Of a stretch of DNA of 64,000 nucleotides, positions 45,101-55,221 are shown in pieces; within the stretch, counting starts at the first letter, position 1, and each line of letters starts with the position of its first letter. Both the position numbers and the translations under genes were made by a program. Under the pieces are notes generated by a model that was not told the origin of the DNA, searched no databases, and worked only from the letters and a program-made list of their open reading frames with translations. Source of the stretch: Branchiostoma floridae (taxonomy: Eukaryota; Chordata; Leptocardii; Amphioxiformes; Branchiostomatidae). The stretch is taken from assembly GCF_000003815.2 (NCBI RefSeq), contig NC_049982.1:21114695-21178694 (forward strand), read 5' to 3'.

Positions 45101-47102
45101 GTAGCAACTGCTTGTAGTGAAGTAGGCTGTAGGACAGGCTATATGCAATGCCAGGATTTTGTTTCACAGTATGTAACGGTTACAGCAGAATCTTCATCTG
45201 CACTGATCACACGTCCCGTTTTTTTGCAACCGTTTTATGTGCACGATCGGACTCATTTACCACGGCAGCAGCAGATCACTGACGAATGAAAGCTTCTAAT
45301 GGTGTTTTGCTTCACAGCTATGTTGGGATAGGAAGCTATTTTGCATCTTTATTCATTAGTGTTGATTTAAACGTCGGACAGGAACAGGTACAGCTGGAAC
45401 TACATCAACGACAGGACACTCAAGTGCTGCTGCCACGTCCACACAGCCCAGTACCCCATTGTCATCAACTGCAGGGGCCGCATCCAGCTCACCATTGGCA
45501 TCAACTACAGGGACCATGTCCAGTACCCCGTTATCATCAACTGCAAGGGCCATGTCCACAGCCTCATCAACATCAACCGCCATGCCAGCATCTACAACTG
45601 CAGCTGCTACACCTTCCAGGATCAGTACAACATATCCGACAGGTTGCTTCCAGAATTTTCTGCCAAACGAAGAGCAGCATGTCTGTCAAATCCTTGCTTC
45701 AAAGATGCATGTTGCGATTGTCAGTCTGCAGTGTCAGTGCACCTGTATTCTGTACAACCAAAATGAGGTCACGCTGTATGATGTGCTTTGCTACACCATG
45801 TGCAAATGTACACAAGCCATAGCTTGCATGTTTTTTTTTTTCAGTATTTAAATGTTAGAAGTGCCATAAGTAGTATCTTCATCCCAGGTCCTTTCAAAAT
45901 GCATTGTCCATGAGAAGGTGGCTTTTACAATAGGTGTTGCATTATTTAGTGTAAGACTGTCCAACAGTACCTGCATGTCCTATTTGCCTCCATGTTGCAA
46001 GCCTTAGGTCAAACCTTCCATAATGCCTATTGCAATACACTAGACCTTTTTTCAAGATGGCTTTTGCGATGCATGCGGTGTCTTTGGTTTATATCAACCA
46101 TAGTTTAATGTGAGCTGGCTAGAAGCAGAATGAACCTTCATGCTGCAATATGTTCAAGAATCAACTTACAGTAAGTTACACAGACTTTTGGTCTATGATG
46201 GTCTATTTCGATGGATGTGATACACTCTGTGACTGACAGCATTTGATGACAAGATCTGCCGAGTTCTCAAACACTAATATGAGAATATGAATTTTTCCCA
46301 AAGGGTGACTGGACAACAATCACACAAAGTGCTACTCGTAATGGCTATGCATTATGTACACATGTAACATGCTGGTACACTTCTGCCCACAGGTTCAGCT
46401 GGGACTCCAGGAACTGTCAGGACCACGCCTACCCTGGTCACCAGACTCGTCACAACTCTCAACGCTACCGAGAGTGCTCCAAGTCAGTAAACACTTCAAA
46501 CAGCAAGGCCCCCTTTCTGCTAGGCAGGAACTGCTGATTGACAGTACAGCAAACAAAATTGGATTTGTGTAATCCTTGATTTCATAATTGGAATATGACA
46601 CAATATTGAAGTATGATTAAAGAGGCAACAAAACAGAAAATGCAGACAAAAAAAGTTCTTTGTCTATGAAATTTGTTGAGCAGTCTGTCAAATCTTTGAT
46701 CACTCAGCAGTTGCAGGCTCTAGTGGGGTGTTACTGTGGTATTTGTTTGATTCATTCACAAATTTCTTACATGTAACAAGACCTGATGTGAAAGATATAC
46801 TTCTCATACCTGCACATATACGCTCACACCTTGTCTTTACGTGCCCAATAACCATAGATAAATCCAATTCTTAAATATTGAGTATGTGCTGTGCTAGGAT
46901 ATTTTCTTTACAATTGCAGTCGAATGAAGCTGATGCCAAATGTTTGTCTCCCTTCCCAGAACCACCAGGAACTGACGTCGCCATCATAGTGGCTGCCGTG
47001 CTGGGTAGTGTGGCATGTTTACTGGGGATTGCTGGTGCAATATGGGCAGTCCTAAAGTGTATGGCTGCAAAAACTGCTGTGGTCGCCATCAAACCTGCCT
47101 GA
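33131..47102 (+). CDS. Gene B: Ig-ShK-gluzincin-like membrane protein with mucin stalk
   Basis: Exons: 33131-33218, 36769-37046, 38127-38247, 38812-38936, 39073-39240, 39916-40049, 40551-40729, 41111-41275, 41671-41784, 41904-41963, 42333-42431, 42702-42803, 43268-43765, 44926-45030, 45388-45642, 46393-46482, 46960-47102; 907 codons, in phase. Order: signal peptide (1-29), Ig (30-122), ShK (123-162), zinc-site domain with HEFAH (314-318) and EYWAE (360-364), both at the same residue numbers as gene A, then a Thr/Ser/Pro stalk (about 445-860), one helix (867-892) and a 15-residue tail. Five of the first eight exons equal those of gene A in length (88, 168, 134, 179, 165 nt); the others differ by 3-6 nt. 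A type I surface protein holding a putative peptidase away from the membrane is inferred. Catalytic activity is not proven. Confidence 0.82.
34655..35560 (-). mobile_element. Decayed LINE, reverse-transcriptase fragment (minus strand)
   Basis: A minus frame at 35521-35336 contains the RT catalytic box in [13 protein letters not shown] and then [13 protein letters not shown], typical of non-LTR retrotransposon RT domain C/D. Downstream, in shifted frames, are LEYAPSVW-like and LLGI-like motifs. The end is an (AATAA)n-type tail, seen in plus as 'ttttattttattttattttt' near 34660. Several stops and shifts: dead. It lies in intron 1 of gene B. Confidence 0.8.
36259..36318. repeat. Perfect 22-bp inverted repeat (hairpin)
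   Basis: acttgtaatacattagacgt plus 'tg' (36259-36280) is exactly inverted at 36297-36318, with a 16-nt spacer. No TIR consensus or target duplication was seen. It lies 450 bp before the Ig exon of gene B. Confidence 0.85.
37105..37146. repeat. Short hairpin after the Ig exon of gene B
   Basis: 'acaaaggaggttaaaaaagg' and 'tttttcaacctccttgt' pair across 'aattc', about 60 bp downstream of the donor at 37047. Confidence 0.55.
37244..37397. mobile_element. ~150-bp foldback element
   Basis: Arms of about 50 bp: 'ctccaagcaggggttgatag', then 'ggaaaatcgtgatctttttc', inverted at the right as 'gaaaaaggtcacgattttcc' and 'cctctgcttgaagag'. No clear target duplication. Confidence 0.7.
37515..37790 (+). 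mobile_element. Second decayed LINE 3' end
   Basis: The frame reads [15 protein letters not shown] and ends after a few dozen codons; it aligns with the 4139-4985 element (TTYFKRLDATDRF). Both have a 3' end of the type 'tgtacaataaaggtctttca'. 5'-truncated fragment in an intron of gene B. Confidence 0.65.
37790..38060. repeat. (TATC/TATA)n microsatellite
   Basis: Long runs of gtat, tatc and tata steps. A copy of the 'gatgtaggttagacatccag' dispersed repeat follows at 38061-38105. Confidence 0.95.
38600..38680. repeat. Foldback around a (TATC)n tract
   Basis: 'aatgtgaaagtta' and 'taactttcacatt' are inverted around tatctatctatctat. The inverted similarity extends imperfectly outward to 'gtgtagtgt' and 'acaccacaac'. 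Confidence 0.6.
39386..39786. mobile_element. ~400-bp TIR element in an intron of gene B
   Basis: Terminal inverted repeats of about 85 bp begin 'taattccaccaggtg' and include 'gccacctcaaaaaacgtt' and 'caagattgtctt' on both sides in inverse order. The middle (39513-39690) is the reverse complement of the repeat at 9655-9905. No ORF. The target duplication is not clear. Confidence 0.8.
40900..41065. repeat. Imperfect inverted repeat before exon 8 of gene B
   Basis: 'acattctgacaccc' and 'ggtgtcagaacattggggtgt' face each other, with outer arms 'gttacactg' and 'cagtgtaac'. It is probably a small foldback element. Confidence 0.5.
43285..43713 (+). repeat. Coding VNTR: 13 units of 33 bp
   Basis: Thirteen uninterrupted units encode [11 protein letters not shown] with minor changes (A for T, G for V, S for P, I for T) at residues 551-693 of gene B. 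The array sits inside one phase 1-1 exon. Almost all substitutions are conservative or silent. The period is a multiple of three and every frame lacks stops, so long antisense frames also exist; these are shadows. Confidence 0.95.
44056..44139 (+). pseudogene. Dead stalk exon of gene B
   Basis: After an acceptor ('tcctgtggtag') the phase-1 frame reads [20 protein letters not shown], then SLTTSTAQ, matching the other stalk exons. Where they end 'acag|gt', this one has 'ctcaggcaac': no GT donor in the right phase. It is probably skipped. Confidence 0.5.
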
Positions 47103-48606
47103 AACCACTGCCCATATTGAAGAGTACTTCGGCTGGGAAGTACATATCTTGCCTGTAGTACTGCACCTGTTGCTTCTACTTCATTTTTTTTAGCCATTTG
47201 TTACTTTTTTAATGCCTACAATTTGTTTGTTTTCTATTCATTTGTAAGGACAATATCTTTTACATTAGTTTGATCCTTTCCTATCATTTTTGTCTACTGC
47301 CATTCCACAAAATTGTCTGTTTGATTGTACTGCTTTCTTTCCACCTTATTAAAGTGGTAAGAAAGCATTGCTGCAGAATGTGGTCTAATTAAGACCTTGT
47401 CTGTTTTTTGGTGAAGCTGGTCCTTTGCCTTCCTTTTTTGTATCCTTCTTCTTGTAACTGAATGTTTTCTAAACTTTCTCAGGATATGACTGTAAACCCT
47501 CCCAGCTTCAGGGCACATCAGAGCTCAGGGCTTTGAGTCTAGTCTTTCTCACACCACTCCTAATAAGCCTTTGGTGAGATCACACAACACATTCTTAAGT
47601 GCCATTTCAAATCACAAGTAAGGAACTATTTTTCTACTGAGAAATCCACACTTCATGCAGCTGCAACTGTTATAAATGTACGAGATGGAAAGACAAAAAA
47701 ATTTAATTATTCTGTGTGTATATCTAGTAAACGGTTTACAACTAAAATTTTCTTAACAACATTTCAAAATGTAGAAAAAATAGAAACACTTCAGTATATG
47801 AAGCTAGCAGATTATATTCTATAATATCCACACATTATAATGTCATCTTATCTTTTGCTTTGCACTTGAATCCTTCATTGCCTCAAGTTGTGATAATGAT
47901 TAGGTACGAGTAGAAAAATGTGGCTTTTTGTAAAAAGTTGGCAATTTCAGGTTTTACTGTTATACCTGCTTTAACACATTTACATTTTGCACACAACATT
48001 ACACCTTGCCAACTAGTTTTCATGAATGGCATATATATCAAAACTTAGTTACTATGTAGCTACATGTACATGTACCTTACTAGCATCAATATGGGACAAA
48101 TCTGTAAATGATGCAATGTTATATTATCTGTAGGTTATATAAAAGCAAATTACATATTTCTTGAATGTGATCTGTTTTGACATATGGAACATGGGATTAT
48201 GGAAAATGGTGTGTCTTGCTATGCTGCATGTATATATTGACTGACCTATATTTTGCTTTAGATTAAATGAGTCTCAAAACGTTTCTGTTATATATGGTAC
48301 ACAAGTACTACCAATATCAATGAAAAACAAATGCGACTGCACATTTCTGATGTGGATTTTTTTAACTATTGAAAACATTATTCAACATAATTTCAGAGTA
48401 AATTGATGATTTAACATCACATTCCAAGCTGCTTTGTCGCAACTCTGGTGCCTTAATCTGGAGGCCTTTTCCTTTATGGAACCAATTACTTGGTTCCTTA
48501 TATTTGAATAAAAATCATCTGTGATGGTAATCAACTTATTCAATAAATGGTAGATTTCCAAAGTCTATTTCCATACGCAAAATAAAGCTCTAAGATAAAA
48601 AAAAAA
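47103..48606 (+). other. Probable 3' UTR of gene B
   Basis: A/T-rich sequence with aataaa at 48542-48547 and 48581-48586, the latter just before a genomic A run (48597-48606). No ORF of note. Confidence 0.5.
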
Positions 48607-49094
48607 GGGTTTCAATCAGTCCTCTGACACTTCTCAAGTTAGAATATACAAAAAAAAATCAGAGCCTTTGTTGGTTGTTGGTATTAAGAGTTTTTGTTGT
48701 GTACCAAAAAGCGTACAAGAATCTCTACTATTTGGTTCCTCAGCAAAAAACGCAGAATAACAACAAAAACAGGAGAGGTACATGATGTATAGACTATATG
48801 TATCTAGCCTCTATTCTTTGTCAGTGAAAAGGGTGACAAAATTTGGGAACCAAGTAGTTGCTTCCTTACGGCCTGTGTCAAAAGCTGTTGTGGAAATAAT
48901 TTAAGTGTGTATAATATTTTGGGAGTTTGATCGACGGTGGATGTGCAATATTTATAATCATGTCTATGTGATTGGTGAGCTTACTTTATACCTGTACAAT
49001 GGACACTAACATTTGAATGTCTTTGTTTGCATTCATTATATCACAACTATCTTCAAAAACATGATGACTGACTGGTTGTTGTTTTTTTCATGGT

Positions 49095-49233
49095 GAAATA
49101 CATGTGTCGATGTAGGTTAGACATGCAGGTAATAACATATGTCAAAAAGCAGTTAATCAAGCAACTGGATATGATTTTCCAAAATCATATCCAGTTGCTT
49201 GAGTAACTGCTTTTTGGCATGAAATACATGTGT
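49095..49233. mobile_element. Insertion with 13-bp target duplication and a 38-bp hairpin
   Basis: gaaatacatgtgt occurs at 49095-49107 and 49221-49233. Between them is the 'gatgtaggttagacatgcag' repeat, then a hairpin: 49141-49178 pairs with 49181-49218 at 36 of 38 positions across a 2-nt loop. Related sequence is at 945-1050 and 38061-38105. Confidence 0.75.
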
Positions 49234-49314
49234 AGTATCTTACCTTGATAATGACAAGGTACATGTGTACTTGTGCAAGTCCAACAAAACAAATCCAAAT
49301 TTGCTTGATTAACA

Positions 49315-49550
49315 TTAATCTCCAAGCAGATCCCACAATGGCATAAGATAGTACCAAACTGGCCAAAGACTGTAGTCAGCCAAAAGGTGTCCATTTGCCA
49401 TGGCATAAGATAGTACCAAACTGGCCAAAGACTGTAGTCAGCCAAAAGGTGTCCATTTCCCGGTAGCGAAACACACTCCTAAGCCGGCTTCAGTCCTCTG
49501 CCAGCTTTTGATACTATCTTATGCTACCGTAGGATCTGCTTGGAGATTAG
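49315..49550. repeat. Foldback containing a 62-bp tandem duplication
   Basis: 'ttaatctccaagcagatc' to 'gcataagatagta' (49315-49353) is inverted at 49512-49550. Inside, a 62-bp unit starting 'tggcataagatagtaccaaa' is repeated at 49339 and 49401. Confidence 0.8.
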
Positions 49551-50785
49551 ATTAACATGCCCTGATGCTGGTCTTTATCAAAGATATACAGGTTAAAAAT
49601 CAGAAGAAAAAAAATCATTAATCCCATCTTCATCTCATCCTGTTACAAATCTGCAACTGAAACTCCCCCTGCAGTTCCAAAGAAGGTTCGTTTAGAGGGC
49701 ACAAACTTATTTCACTTTAATATACCACTCAGTAATGTTATGTATACATGACCTATTGCACTTGCTAATGCATGCCTAGATTTATATACAACTGTACACA
49801 ACACCTAAAACACCAATAATGCAGCCATCAATTGAAACAGAAGCAAACCATGACCCATGTCATGATTTATTGCTACAATTGAAACAGAAGCACTGGTGAT
49901 GACTAATAATTTCAGTGCTATATCTACAGCATTCTAACCCCAAAAGTGTATATTTTAAACATGGGTGATCTTTTGAGTATCTTCTATCATACAGAAACAG
50001 GGGGCCTTGAATGTCTGATAGAATGCTGTTCTTACAAAACCTCCATGCATCATCTAGGGTACAGTACAAAAGAGACATCTTGCAACTTTGGCACAAACTA
50101 CAATATGCCATACTCTCAAGGAATGAAACCTGTTGCTGCCGTACAATGTACACTTGGCACTCTTATGTTGCTTGTGGTATCCTACTGGCTAGTTATGTAC
50201 TTAGATAACTCCAAGGCTACTCATGTCCACCATATAAATGTTAGATTATGTTACAATGTTAATTGGACTTTTGAATTTCCATGGATAACATGTTATTATA
50301 AAGTGTGCATTTTGTAGTGCTAGCTGAGATCTTCGTCATAAAAAATACCTCATGGTTTGGCTCAGCTTGGATTTGACCAAACTTTTCAGGAAGCTAGCCC
50401 GTGTCACACTATCTCTCACTATCACAGGATGGTTAGATCTGACTAGTGGGTATCAGTAATTTATCAGTTAGCTCCAGTACCACTGTCCCAGGAACATTTG
50501 TAACTATCAAACATGCAGTAAGCAAAGTGCTTCTCATACCAAACCCAGATGTAGTATCCGGACTTACATCAAACAAGAAATCTTTTTAAAAAAGCTGTGC
50601 CTTGCCGCGTATTTTATGTTATTTTGGTAAGTTAGACTAGATTCTACGCTTAAAAATCCCGAGTTCCACATGTCGCCCCCCTCCCTTCTCATTATCATAA
50701 TTTATGTCAGATGAATTATTGGCACATTAAACAGGTTTTGTAAAACTTTTTGACCCACAATGAATATGCATTATTTTTATTACAA
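49551..50785. other. Non-coding stretch
   Basis: A fragment 'cccctgcagttccaaagaag' near 49667 is shared with the repeat at 22618-23408 (about 23065). A 123-codon frame at 49946 has no coding support. Confidence 0.4.
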
Positions 50786-51890
50786 ACTAGAGTTCGGGGA
50801 CCCCATACCTCCATGAAATATTTATTGCTTTTTTGTGGATGGTATGTATGTTTATAGTCGGTTGTATTTGAGAGTAATGGTTATATAATATAAATGTTAT
50901 GGGAAAGTAGTGGTGTATTTCTTTAATGACACAGAGGATGTCCATCTGATTAGTAATTATCAAAACGTGACACTTAATTGTGTAATGTGCGTTTAAGAGG
51001 TCGACGGCATATGGTAGCGTGGTGTTCCTTAAGCTTGATGTTTGGCATTTAAAATGTCTAAGGTTGTCAGCATTATTGAGGTTCGTCTATGTGCCTCAGA
51101 GCTGTGTGGTGGGAGGAAGTTGGGAAACTCAGAAAGAAGAAGGGATGTGGCCAACTTTAGTCAGATGGTGATTTGATTTTCCACCAATATGTCATAACAT
51201 CAGCTGTTCACACGGTACAAAAACGAGATGCACACTTTCCTCTGACAGACCTACACCAACTGTAAGATGAATACTTGGCGCCAACCCCGTCTGCTAAAAA
51301 ACAAGTGCCATTGGCTACGAAAGAGACAACTAACAACTGTCCCTTATCATAACAAAATCAGAACATCTGTATCGCCCATAAAACTTCTGACACCCAACCC
51401 AGATGAGAGGACCTAATGGCATTTTAATCACCATGTCACTCAAATCAGCAGTACAGTATGTGAGACATCCATACCTGTTAAGCATTATCGTTAAATGTAC
51501 CTCAACTTCTTACAATTATACTTACGCTTCACATCTCCATGATATCCTAAGCAGACATAAATAAAATAATTATCATATTAAAAAAACTTGGGGTTCCCCA
51601 AACAGCTGTCACCTCACCATCTGCTTGGAGCTAAGCCCATTAACAAACACATAAAGCACGATGCCTGTACCAATATATCTCAAATATAGGGGTGATTTCT
51701 GATCTTATTACATCGATTATAACGACAGATACGGCTCCCAAAATCTCATCGACGCGAGCTTTTATCACACCCCACCAACACAACAAGTATGAAACCAATC
51801 CATTCAGCCGTTCTTGAGTAATCATCTACACAGACAGAGACACATAACAGAAAATATAACCTCCATTCCATAACATTTCATGGAGGTAAC
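50786..51890. mobile_element. 1.1-kb relative of the 22618-23408 repeat
   Basis: It begins 'agagttcggggacc' then 'acctccatgaaat', and ends 'atttcatggaggtaa' after 'cattcagccgttcttgagta' and a GACA-rich tract. The end structure matches 22618-23408 with a different middle. No ORF. Confidence 0.6.
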
Positions 51891-52227
51891 TAAGTTCCTT
51901 CTGATGCAATTTGTGATATATCTTTATATAAACATGGTGAGTTAAAGCGTAGATTTATTACGCTGGACCACATACAGTAACATGCGTCTAGAAGAGCGTT
52001 TTAATACTCGCCTGGAATGTACCATTGTCTAACTAAGCCATGAAACTCGGCAAGGAAAGAAGGGCCTTTGGAAGGGGCTTTGGAAGGGCTGGGTTAACAG
52101 GTCCGTCCATGGATCCATGGATCCATGGAAGAAAGCTGGCGTAAAGCCTTGCCGGCGGCAAGGCAAAAAGTACTGAAGTCAACTCCCAGTAACAGACACA
52201 ATTAGACATTCAGTGCTTCTCTCTTCC

Positions 52228-52233
52228 TTTATT
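52228..52233 (-). terminator. Candidate poly(A) signal of COPS4
   Basis: tttatt in plus is AATAAA on the minus strand, about 350 bp beyond the COPS4 stop codon. Confidence 0.45.
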
Positions 52234-52582
52234 AGGATAACTTTGAAGTTTGCACAGAACTCTCCTGACAAATAGCGCCAGATGTCAAGCTGTCTGAAGG
52301 TGCTTATACTGGTGTACTGAAGTGTTAACAATTGGCTATTTCTCAGCAAGACCTCTTACCACTAGCATGGTATCAACAGGGAGGACAATGGTGACGTATG
52401 CAATGAAATACATAGAACACCACCAATCTGTACACGTGTCAACACTTGCCATTTTGATGCATTGTACCCTCATTTTTAAAATGAGATGGCAAATGGGCTA
52501 CAAAGACGTTACTTCATTAAGATAAACATGAACAACCCTTTGTGTTGGCTACCATTATCTCATAACCATGAAAGTGTCAAAC

Positions 52583-54618
52583 TCATGATGACATCTGTGC
52601 GTCCATGGCAGATGCTGCCCAGTCAGGTGCATGCTGGGAGATTTTCTCTAAAAGGTTATTGACCTGGAAACACAGACTCTGGATCTGCTTATCCCACATG
52701 GGCAGCGCCTCCCGCGACTCAAAGTGGACTATTCCATCAATCTGGTCGATGTAGCCGTTCATACGCCCCTCGGAGATCATCTGAGAGGCGATCTTCTCGG
52801 CCTTGGCCGGCGGGATTTCGAGCAGCGCTCCCAGCTCCTGGAACGTGATGTTGTTGTACAGCTTGNNNNNNNNNNNNNNNNNNNNNNNNNNNNNNNNNNN
52901 NNNNNNNNNNNNNNNNNNNNNNNNNNNNNNNNNNNNNNNNNNNNNNNNNNNNNNNNNNNNNNNNNNNNNNNNNNNNNNNNNNNNNNNNNNNNNNNNNNNN
53001 NNNNNNNNNNNNNNNNNNNNNNNNNNNNNNNNNNNNNNNNNNNNNNNNNNNNNNNNNNNNNNNNNNNNNNNNNNNNNNNNNNNNNNNNNNNNNNNNNNNN
53101 NNNNNNNNNNNNNNNNNNNNNNNNNNNNNNNNNNNNNNNNNNNNNNNNNNNNNNNNNNNNNNNNNNNNNNNNNNNNNNNNNNNNNNNNNNNNNNNNNAAC
53201 ATGCTCATATCATACAATATGCCATGATATACAGACATAGAATGAAGCCCACCATCACCAATAGTAACAATTACGAAGATGAAGTGTACTGCTCACCTGG
53301 TCACTGCGGATAATGCGATCTAGGTACATCTTCTCTAGGATTCCATAGGAGGGCAGTTGTTGACAACGCTCATCCTTGAACAACGTTGCCAGCATACGCG
53401 ACCGCTGCTGCCCTGCGGAGGCCAGAACGGTGCAGTGAAGAGCGTGCTTCAGTGCTTCCATTCTCTCGTCTTCGTGTACGATCGTCTTGTAGGACAGTTC
53501 ATTATAGCGTTGTGCAGCCTCGATAAACTTCCTGCGATAGTCCAGCACGCGAGCATAGCAGACCTTGTACAGGATCTGTAACTGTGGGTTGGTGGAGTCA
53601 GCCTGGAGGAGTGAGGCACGGTTCACGTACGCTTCGGCTTGTACGGGATCTTCATCCTCGAGGTACAGTCTGGCGATCTTCAGATACGTCTCCAGCTTGT
53701 AGTCTACGGAGTACTGCTTCTGTCCCGTCTCCAGCGGGATCCCCACTAGGACGTGCGCCGCGTCCCGCCAACAGGACTCATTCTCATACAGCTGCGCCAG
53801 GTGCTGCCGGACTGATGCCACCTGCTCTTCGAATGAGATGACCCTTGGCTGGACTTTGTCGAGGGTGAAGTGCGCCACGTCCTTGGCGACATCATCGGGA
53901 AGCTTGGTCAGGTGACTGCAGAACTCTGTCAGGATCTGGCGTGAGATGACCAGGCTGACATTCTGGAGCCAAAAGGAACCATTTTACTTACACAAACCTC
54001 TTGTCAAACTTATCTCCTATCAAACGGCTAAACCATCACGTTTTCCTACCTGCCCTTTATTGTGACAAACCACCTCCCTCACAGAGAAGGGCAGCTTGCA
54101 CAAGTAAAGTTGAAGGAGAATGTAAAAAAAAAAATTATAAAATAATTTTATAATCTTTTTTTACTGAATTTCATCTGTCTCACACTAACGGGTTAACGTT
54201 AAATTTTGCTTGGAGATATAACGTTAGACTAAAGTTCACTTTTATATTTTCTATAATTTGTAGAATCACAGTATGACTATTTCAACCTCTCTACCACTGT
54301 ATGTAAGGATACATCGAAGTACTTTGATATAAGGAATCGGTCGTGTAGAGTCAACCGTTATATGATCTTTCATTCTTCTAGAACTGCCAAGAAGACGAAG
54401 GCGCGTTTTTTGCGCTGCGCCCAGTAACTTGCAGCCGCCAAGTTGAACGTACTTACCTCGTCAACTAACGCTTCTACGAAAGCTTTTAGGCCATCAGAAA
54501 GTTCTTTCCCTGACGTTTTGAGGATGGCCTCCAGCATGTGGCGGTACTTGTCCGCCAGGTCCTTGTGCGAGCCGCCTGCCTGCGCCAAAGCCTGGAGTTG
54601 TGCACGAACCTCCGCCAT
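52583..54618 (-). CDS. COPS4: COP9 signalosome complex subunit 4
   Basis: Minus-strand exons: 54618-54457 (54 codons from [13 protein letters not shown]), 53962-53297 (222 codons) and the 3' part 52865-52583 (93 codons plus stop). About 35 residues and one or more introns lie in the N gap. Sequence such as [40 protein letters not shown] and the tail [18 protein letters not shown] is near-identical to vertebrate COPS4. It is a PCI-domain subunit of the complex that removes NEDD8 from cullins, acting in nucleus and cytosol. The helical repeats occupy the long exon; the PCI winged-helix part runs through the gap into the last exon. Total length would be close to the family's roughly 405 residues. 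Divergent neighbour of the 2-O-sulfotransferase. Confidence 0.97.
52866..53197. other. Assembly gap inside COPS4 (332 N)
   Basis: A run of N that hides the start of the PCI region and at least one splice site pair. Confidence 1.
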
Positions 54619-55221
54619 GACACCTTCTTTCTCTGCTGTAGACTGATATCATCAAAACGCGAAAATATTTCATCTTCTGAATCGCCATAAGTAAATATCA
54701 AGTAAAACAATTTCTTAGAAGTGAAGCAAAAATACGATCATTTTTACAGTAGCAGCTTCACAGTAAATTACTTGATTATATTTTCTTTCAGGAAATTTGT
54801 GCCATTACAGATGATTTTTCGTGCTGATGCGCTTTCCTGAGGACATGAAGACGAAAATTCGGTAACTGAAAAACATAAAAACTGTGTTGAAAAATGTGCC
54901 CCATACCGGCAAACTATCAACTTGTACTAAAAGATTTTACAGTTAAAGATGGTTTGAATTCTTGTTGTTCTTATGTTAATCTCTTTGAAAAATCATCAGT
55001 GTAGCAACTGCAAAATGTGGTATCCTGAAGTACTCCATATGATCCTTTCCTGACCCTTGACATTTGCAGGTACAGGATGTAAACTGATATTTTGCATCAT
55101 GATCATGGGGTGATCCATACACATTTCCACTCTCTAAACAAGCAATCTTCCCTCTAATTCTTGAGGCAATGCCCTCTTGACGGTTCATAGTGATGAACAA
55201 AGTTCGGAGACCACAGACAAG
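54619..55221. promoter_or_regulatory. Shared divergent promoter region of COPS4 and UST-like gene
   Basis: About 600 bp separate the two start codons, which point away from each other. No TATA box is clear on either side. Any core elements remain unassigned. Confidence 0.5.

Noticed and set aside
55200-55211. 'agttcggagacc' just before the UST-like start, also found at the end of the 22618 repeat
   Set aside because: Only about 12 bp match, with no further homology; probably chance.
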